This document shows positions 5,713 to 10,360 of a DNA stretch of 10,360 nt, piece after piece (positions within the stretch are counted from its first letter, which is position 1; every line of letters starts with the position of its first letter). A program made the position numbers and the translations under genes. The stretch is taken from NCBI GenBank assembly GCA_050743385.1, contig JBOGFJ010000250.1:1-10360 (forward strand), read 5' to 3'. Under the pieces are notes generated by a model. That model saw only the letters and a list, made by a program, of their open reading frames with translations, had not been told where the DNA came from and did no database searches. The DNA comes from JACDBD01 sp050743385. Lineage in GTDB: Bacteria; Actinomycetota; Acidimicrobiia; IMCC26256; JACDBD01.

Positions 5713-6873
5713 GTGACCGAGTGGCCGCCACCGGAACACGTCCTCCCGCCCTCGGGCGTGGCGCCCCGGCAGCCGGGACGTCGCGTCCGCGTGTCCGTCG
5801 GCGCCGCGCTGGCGACCGTCGTGGTGTTGCTCGTGGGTGGCGGTATCTGGCTGGTAGGAGTGCGTGGCGCTGACGGGGGCACGAGAGAATCCAGGGAAAC
5901 CGGGGATCCACAGGCGAAGTCTCCCAAGTCACCGCGCGCCTCGGAGCACAAGGAAGCCACGGCTTCGCCGACATATCCGGGTGTATCCGTCGACGTCGAG
6001 GAGGCGGCCTCGGTGGCGCGGCAGCTCTGGAATGGCATGGTCACTGCGCGCCATGAGAACGACCGCGACGCACTTCGCGCGCTGCTGAAGGGTCCTGCCC
6101 TCGAGGCGACTCTCGGTGATATGTGCGACTGCCCGGGGATTCCAAAGTTTGTAGCCGAGACCTTCAGCGTGAACGTCCCCCGCCAGACCTCGTGGCCGGC
6201 GGTGTTCTTCGCCAGCGCTACCTATACGTCGTCGTGCGAGGCGTCGGCGCGTCCGTGTGTGGACAGCTTTGTCGCTGTGCAGGACCGTGAACGCGGCCCG
6301 TGGAAGATCGCGCTTTGGGTCGGGTACTCGGGCCGGCTGAACGCGGAGACCAGTGGTGTCGGCCCGGGCAGCTTCGCCTTGGACCCCCCGCCGCTCACAT
6401 ACCGCGATGCCGTGACGCTGCCCGCGGAGTACGCGGAGTATCGCGACTCGCTGAAGCGGACGGGCGAACCACCTCCCCAAACGCGGCTCGGTCCCGGTCC
6501 GTTCACGACCGGCGAGGCCGAGTGGCTGTACGATCCCCCGGCGGAGCAGCGAGCGCGCAACCTGTCAGAGGGCACCAGCTACACCGTCGGCGGCGATCCG
6601 ATGTACGCGTTTACGGCGGTGGCCGAGACCGCGGTTGTCTGCGGCACGGTTCGCTACACGTCGGTGGCAACCGCTCTTCCCGGGATGACCATACGACAGT
6701 CGCAGGAGCAAACCGAATGGGGGACGAAGCTTGCTCCCGGGCGCTACTCGTCGATTGTCGCCGAAGGCCTGCACATGGTGTGCTTCGAGCTGTATGCCAA
6801 TCCCAACGTACCGGTCACCGTGTTCGGGCGTTACGGGAGCGTCACGAAGGTGACCGGCACACGCGCCGACTAA
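5713..6873 (+). CDS. Single-pass membrane protein with large exported domain, unknown function
   Basis: I do not recognise a family with confidence. The 386-residue product starts with a proline/arginine-rich cytoplasmic tail (1-26), has one strong hydrophobic helix (27-50, RVSVGAALATVVVLLVGGG onward) and a Ser/Pro/Lys/Glu-rich linker (51-90), so the rest should lie outside the membrane. Residues about 94-205 (EEAASVARQLWNGMV ... PWKIALWVGY) look like an NTF2-like or similar alpha+beta domain, with cysteines at 138, 140, 175 and 182 that could form disulfides. The remaining part, to the C-terminus, is strand-rich with two more cysteines (VVCGTV, MVCFEL); the overall plan is reminiscent of exported actinobacterial proteins of unknown function. 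The start is a GTG without a clear ribosome-binding sequence. The next gene follows in the same frame after 48 bp and is probably co-transcribed. Codon use looks somewhat less GC-biased than in the metabolic neighbours. Confidence 0.75.
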   Translation: MTEWPPPEHVLPPSGVAPRQPGRRVRVSVGAALATVVVLLVGGGIWLVGVRGADGGTRESRETGDPQAKSPKSPRASEHKEATASPTYPGVSVDVEEAASVARQLWNGMVTARHENDRDALRALLKGPALEATLGDMCDCPGIPKFVAETFSVNVPRQTSWPAVFFASATYTSSCEASARPCVDSFVAVQDRERGPWKIALWVGYSGRLNAETSGVGPGSFALDPPPLTYRDAVTLPAEYAEYRDSLKRTGEPPPQTRLGPGPFTTGEAEWLYDPPAEQRARNLSEGTSYTVGGDPMYAFTAVAETAVVCGTVRYTSVATALPGMTIRQSQEQTEWGTKLAPGRYSSIVAEGLHMVCFELYANPNVPVTVFGRYGSVTKVTGTRAD

Positions 6874-6921
6874 TCCGCGCCATTGAACTGCCGACGATCC
6901 CTGGAGCTTCTCTGAGCAGGC

Positions 6922-7425
6922 GTGTCAGCTGGACCCGACCTCTACTCGAGCACACGGTCAGCGCTGTGTGACGAGTCGATCTTGAGTGCGCACATCCGCG
7001 GATCTGGCATCTTCACCGAGGGAACCACAACTGATGGCTTCCTTCTCGGCTTGGGCAAGCGCTACCTCGCGGAGCATCCCATGACCGGAACCCCATCCTT
7101 CGAGGAACGGTTCCATCGCGAGGAACGCGTAAGAACGGCTGACGGCGCCCCCTACCGAGTGCGTGTCTGCCGTGCCGGAGTGGCGCGATGGAACTTCCCA
7201 TGGGGCGGCTTCATCAACGGGGTCACGGTCACCTTCTCATGGCTTCGCTACTTCTTTCGACGGCCGCGCGAATGGGCCGTCGAGGTCCAGGAACTCGGCG
7301 TCGACACCTACCGTCACGTAGTGCTCGATGAACGATTCCCGACTCGAACGCGAGCAGCGAAAAGAGCTGACGACGTCGCTGACGCTATTGCCGCCGGTAG
7401 TGGGCCCTGGCCCGACATTGCGTAA
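6922..7425 (+). CDS. Hypothetical protein, up to 167 residues
   Basis: No family recognised. The product is predicted soluble, with a conserved-looking, aromatic-rich core around residues 90-117 (RWNFPWGGFINGVTVTFSWL then RYFFRRPREW), which could be a buried strand/helix or a membrane-touching segment; there is no signal peptide. The C-terminus is Ala/Asp-rich and helical. Start is uncertain. The GTG at 6922 is the first possible one after an in-frame TGA at 6912 and gives 167 residues; an ATG at 7081 is preceded by GGAG at good spacing and would give 114 residues. It lies 48 bp after the membrane-protein gene on the same strand, so a shared transcript is likely. The body of the frame, with few rare codons and a length well above chance in a less GC-rich stretch, supports a real gene, but it could be rapidly evolving or lineage-specific. 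Confidence 0.6.
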   Translation: MSAGPDLYSSTRSALCDESILSAHIRGSGIFTEGTTTDGFLLGLGKRYLAEHPMTGTPSFEERFHREERVRTADGAPYRVRVCRAGVARWNFPWGGFINGVTVTFSWLRYFFRRPREWAVEVQELGVDTYRHVVLDERFPTRTRAAKRADDVADAIAAGSGPWPDIA

Positions 7426-7503
7426 GCCGCCGGACACTTCACGCGAGCCGCAGCGATGACCTTGCCTCCGGATTTTCGTCACCCGCCCGCGGTCAGCGGC
7501 ATT

Positions 7504-7541
7504 CCCGACGGCCGGGATCGGCATCGACCTCTCGGGTCGGG
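7504..7541. terminator. Candidate terminator hairpin between convergent genes
   Basis: CCCGAC (7504-7509) pairs with GTCGGG (7536-7541), directly beside the acetate kinase stop codon (7542-7544, opposite strand) and downstream of the small hypothetical gene. The stem is only 6 bp with a 26-nt loop and there is no U-tract, so this is a weak candidate supported mainly by position. Confidence 0.3.
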
Positions 7542-8633
7542 TCAAACCAGTGCCGCCTTCACCTGCCGGGCGATCTCGAGATCTTCCCGTGCGGTCACCA
7601 CGACGGTGCGCGCCGTCGCACCAGCCGCGCTGATGTCGCCGTCGGCGCTGGTGACCGCGTTGGCCTCGGTGTCGAGAGCCAGGCCGAGAAATCCCAGCCT
7701 TCCGATCGCCTCGGCTCGCACTTCGACGCCGTGCTCCCCCACCCCACCCGTGAACGCGACCACGTCGACCCCGTCGAGCGCCGCGGCCATGGCGGCGATC
7801 TCGCGCCGGAGCCGGTGCAGGTACACGTCGACCGCCAGGCCCGCGTCACCATCGCCACGACGTCGAGCCGCCAGCACGTCGCGCAGATCACCGCCGGTGC
7901 TGCTCAACCCGGCCAGCCCGGCGTCGTGCTCGAGACCCCGACCGACGTCACGAGCGTCGAGCCCGCCGTGCTCGATCAGCCACACGATCAAACCCGGGTC
8001 GACCGAGCCCGCCCGCGTCGCCATCACCAGGCCTTCGAGCGGCGTGAAGCCCATGGTGGTGTCGACGGAGCGGCCGGCGCGTGCGGCGCACAGCGACGAA
8101 CCCGCCCCGAGGTGACAGCTGATCACGCGGTCGCCCGGCCGCGGTGGGCGGGCCACCTCGGGCGCGCGGCGCACGGCCCACGCATGCGACAGCCCGTGGA
8201 AGCCGAACCGCCGCAACCCCCAACGCTCCCGCCAGGCACGCGGCAACGCGTAGGTCGCGGCCGCGGGCGCGAGGGTGGCGTGAAAGGTCGTGTCGAAGCA
8301 CGCGACCTGCGTCGTGCGCGGGAGCAGCCGCCCGACGGCACGCATCCCGGCCACGGCGCGACGTTGATGCAACGGCGCCAGGCTGCTGAGGGCGAGGACG
8401 CCCTCCTCGAGCTCTTTGGTCACGAGCGCCGGCGCCGTGAGATCGGAGCCGCCGTGCACGACGCGGTGGCCCACTGCGTCCACCGGCTCGGCTTCACCGA
8501 CGAAACGGGCAACCGCCCCCAGGTCGTCCTCTCCGTCCCAGCGGTCGAGCTCGAGGTCGGCATCGACACGGTCGCCGTCGAGGACCCGCAGCTTGAGGCT
8601 GCTCGAACCGGTGTTGACGACCAGTACGCGCAT
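7542..8633 (-). CDS. ackA: Acetate kinase (acetate/propionate kinase family)
   Basis: Acetate kinase moves the phosphoryl group from acetyl phosphate to ADP, giving acetate and ATP (reversible, cytoplasmic, ASKHA fold). Visible: N-terminal signature NTGSSSLK (7-14), HRVVHGG (56-62) with the substrate Arg57, FDTTFH (113-118) with Asp114, FGFHGLSH (143-150), CHLGAGSSL (173-181), TMGFTPLEGLVMATRAG (193-209) with Arg207, and FTGGVGEHG (294-302). The protein is 363 residues, shorter than the roughly 400 typical of AckA, and some motifs vary (APLHQRR where APLHNP is usual; GEHG where GENS is usual), so it is a divergent subgroup member; propionate may also be used. The ATG at 8633-8631 is fixed by the signature and by overlapping the phosphoketolase stop (TGATG), implying translational coupling. 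The open frame continuing to 8918 is a shadow of the upstream gene. Confidence 0.94.
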   Translation of the reverse strand: MRVLVVNTGSSSLKLRVLDGDRVDADLELDRWDGEDDLGAVARFVGEAEPVDAVGHRVVHGGSDLTAPALVTKELEEGVLALSSLAPLHQRRAVAGMRAVGRLLPRTTQVACFDTTFHATLAPAAATYALPRAWRERWGLRRFGFHGLSHAWAVRRAPEVARPPRPGDRVISCHLGAGSSLCAARAGRSVDTTMGFTPLEGLVMATRAGSVDPGLIVWLIEHGGLDARDVGRGLEHDAGLAGLSSTGGDLRDVLAARRRGDGDAGLAVDVYLHRLRREIAAMAAALDGVDVVAFTGGVGEHGVEVRAEAIGRLGFLGLALDTEANAVTSADGDISAAGATARTVVVTAREDLEIARQVKAALV

Positions 8634-10360
8634 CAGGCCGACCAGCTCCAGTTCTGTACCTCGGGGAGATCCTCGCCGTTGACCCGGATCCACTGACGGT
8701 GGCGCGTCCGGGCGTCCACCATGGTCTGGCGCAGGCCGGCCGCCCTCGGCCCGAGACTGGGCACGCGGTCGATGACGTCCATGACGAGGTGGAAACGGTC
8801 CATGTCGTTCAACACCAACATGTCGAACGGCGTCGTGGTCGTGCCCTCCTCCTTGTAGCCACGCACGTGGATGTGGGCGTGCACCGCGCGCCGGTAGGCC
8901 AGCCGGTGAATCAACCACGGGTAGCCGTGGTAGGCGAAGATGACCGGCCGGTCGGTGGTGAAGATGGTGTCGAAGTCGCGCTCGGAGATCCCGTGGGGAT
9001 GCTCCGTCTCGGGTTGGAGGCGCATGAGGTCGACCACGTTGACCACCCGGATGCGCAGGTCGGGAAGGTGCCGGCGAAGCAGGTCGACCGCCGCCAGCGT
9101 CTCGAGCGTGGGGACGTCACCCGCACAGGCCATCACGACGTCGGGATCACCGTCGTCGTTGCTCGCCCACTCCCAGATCCCCAAGCCCCTCGTGCAGTGC
9201 AGGACCGCTTCGTCCATGGTGAGCCAGTCGGGCGCGAGGTTCTTGGCGGCGACGATCACGTTCACGTAGTCGCGACTGCGGAGGCAGTGGTCGGCGACCG
9301 ACAGGAGGCAGTTCGTGTCGGGCGGTAGGTACACGCGAATGACGTTGGGGTTCTTGTTGGCGACGTGGTCGACGAAGCCGGGATCCTGATGGCTGAACCC
9401 GTTGTGGTCTTGACGCCAGACGTGCGACGTGAGCAGGTAGTTGAGCGACGGGATGGATCGGCGCCACTCGAGCTCGCGGCTCACGTCGAGCCACTTGGCG
9501 TGCTGGTTGAACATCGAGCTGACGATGTGCACGAACGCCTCGTAGCACGAGAACAGTCCGTGCCGGCCCGTGAGCAGATACCCCTCGCACCAGCCTTGGC
9601 AGGTGTGCTCGGAGAGGATCTCCATGACCCTGCCCCGGCGCGCGAGGTGCTCGTCGACCTCGAGCATCTCGGCCGCCCAGACCTTGTCGGTGACCTCGTA
9701 CACCGCGTCGAGGCGATTCGAGGCCGTCTCGTCGGGACCGAACAGCCGGAAGTTGCGGCTGGCGTCGTTCCCGGCGATGACGTCGCGCAGCCAGCGGCCG
9801 AGCACCCGGGTGGGCTCGCTGCGACCCTTGCCCGGCTCGGGCACCTCGGCCGCGTACGCGTGGAAGTCGGGCAGAGCGAGATCGCGCCGGAGCAGTCCGC
9901 CGTTGGCATGGGGATTGGCGCCCATCCGCCGTGTGCCCTCCGGCAGCCACGAGGCGAGGTCGGCGGCAGGCCGCCCGTGCTCGTCGAAGAGCTCGCCCGG
10001 GCGGTAGCTACGCATCCACTCCTCGAGCGCGGCGCGGTGCTCGTCGTCGGTACGCACCGCCGCCAGCGGCACCTGGTGCGACCGCCACGTCCCCTCGACC
10101 GGGAGGCCGTCGACCTCGGCGGGGCCGGTCCAGCCCTTCGGGGTGCGCAGCACGATCATCGGCCAGGGGGGCGGCTCGCCGTTCCCGTCGCCACCGCGCG
10201 CTCGGGCCTGGATTCCGGCGATGTCGTCGAGGACGAGGTCGAGCGTGGCCGCGAGCTGCTGGTGGACGGCGTCGGGCTCGTCCCCGGCCACCAGGAACGG
10301 CTCCCACCCGCAGCCGCGCAGCATCGCCGCCAGCTCGTCTTCGGGGATGCGGGCCAGGAC
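8633..10360 (-). CDS. xfp: Phosphoketolase (xylulose-5-P/fructose-6-P), N-terminus outside window
   Basis: Thiamine-diphosphate-dependent phosphoketolase, which splits xylulose-5-P (and usually fructose-6-P) with phosphate into acetyl phosphate and glyceraldehyde-3-P (or erythrose-4-P). The frame is open to the window edge, giving 575 residues of a family that is usually about 780-800, so roughly the first 210 residues, with part of the thiamine-binding domain, lie beyond 10360. The visible part starts in VLARIPEDEL and contains VLRTPKGWTGP, SHQVPL, NPHANGGLL, FGPDETASNRL, the SEHTCQGWCEGYLLTGRHGL stretch, SCYEAFVHIV, then RQDHNGFSHQDPGF, PPDTNCLLSV, and the C-terminal VNGEDLPEVQNWSW. All are hallmarks of the phosphoketolase family and none of transketolase. 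The stop overlaps the acetate kinase ATG by one base (TGATG). Together the pair makes acetate and ATP from pentose or hexose phosphates. Confidence 0.97.
   Translation of the reverse strand, partial: VLARIPEDELAAMLRGCGWEPFLVAGDEPDAVHQQLAATLDLVLDDIAGIQARARGGDGNGEPPPWPMIVLRTPKGWTGPAEVDGLPVEGTWRSHQVPLAAVRTDDEHRAALEEWMRSYRPGELFDEHGRPAADLASWLPEGTRRMGANPHANGGLLRRDLALPDFHAYAAEVPEPGKGRSEPTRVLGRWLRDVIAGNDASRNFRLFGPDETASNRLDAVYEVTDKVWAAEMLEVDEHLARRGRVMEILSEHTCQGWCEGYLLTGRHGLFSCYEAFVHIVSSMFNQHAKWLDVSRELEWRRSIPSLNYLLTSHVWRQDHNGFSHQDPGFVDHVANKNPNVIRVYLPPDTNCLLSVADHCLRSRDYVNVIVAAKNLAPDWLTMDEAVLHCTRGLGIWEWASNDDGDPDVVMACAGDVPTLETLAAVDLLRRHLPDLRIRVVNVVDLMRLQPETEHPHGISERDFDTIFTTDRPVIFAYHGYPWLIHRLAYRRAVHAHIHVRGYKEEGTTTTPFDMLVLNDMDRFHLVMDVIDRVPSLGPRAAGLRQTMVDARTRHRQWIRVNGEDLPEVQNWSWSA

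Noticed and set aside
7430..7478. Hairpin CCGGA/TCCGG followed by ATTTTC as terminator of the small hypothetical gene
   Set aside because: A 5-bp stem with a 32-nt loop is too weak to support.
7731..8696. 321-codon + strand open frame
   Set aside because: Shadow of the acetate kinase gene on the opposite strand; no recognisable protein features.

Overview
The window is GC-rich bacterial chromosome with strong G/C bias at third codon positions, GTG starts and tightly packed genes. The gene content (FdhF/YdeP-type molybdoenzyme with FdhD, acyl-CoA dehydrogenase with a MenB/BadI-like crotonase, phosphoketolase with acetate kinase) fits an actinobacterium. Acidimicrobiia or a relative is my best guess, but that is inference; no rRNA or other phylogenetic marker is present. 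I see no tRNA, rRNA, CRISPR array or insertion sequence.

Layout. (1) 1-1611, + strand: the 3' end of a YdeP-type formate-dehydrogenase-like molybdopterin oxidoreductase, overlapping by 4 bases with fdhD, the sulfurtransferase that matures such enzymes. (2) 1612-1732: a 29-bp tandem duplication directly after the fdhD stop, then an 11-bp inverted repeat that probably terminates both convergent units. (3) 1733-3808, - strand: a MenB/BadI-like crotonase followed by an acyl-CoA dehydrogenase. (4) 3827-4594, + strand: a short-chain dehydrogenase diverging from the crotonase gene across only 18 bp. That gap holds a symmetric TACCTTA that reads as a -10-like element on both strands, and the crotonase frame has no ATG, GTG or TTG start where one is needed. 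(5) 4602-5381, - strand: a PAP2-family membrane phosphatase, with a near-palindrome and a half-repeat just upstream. (6) 5713-7425, + strand: two unrecognised genes, one for a single-pass membrane protein with an exported domain and one for a small protein; their base use looks slightly less GC-biased than the flanks. (7) 7542-10360, - strand: phosphoketolase (N-terminus beyond the window edge) and acetate kinase, coupled by a TGATG overlap.

How the genes may work together. Phosphoketolase makes acetyl phosphate from xylulose-5-P or fructose-6-P, and acetate kinase turns it into acetate and ATP. FdhD supplies sulfur to the molybdenum cofactor of its neighbour. The acyl-CoA dehydrogenase, crotonase and SDR form a plausible set for acyl-CoA oxidation. 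Because the crotonase resembles MenB/BadI, the substrate may be an alicyclic ring-CoA. The most interesting points are the crotonase/SDR divergent junction with its apparent ATC start, the possible ring-opening identity of that crotonase, and the two unknown genes at 5713-7425.
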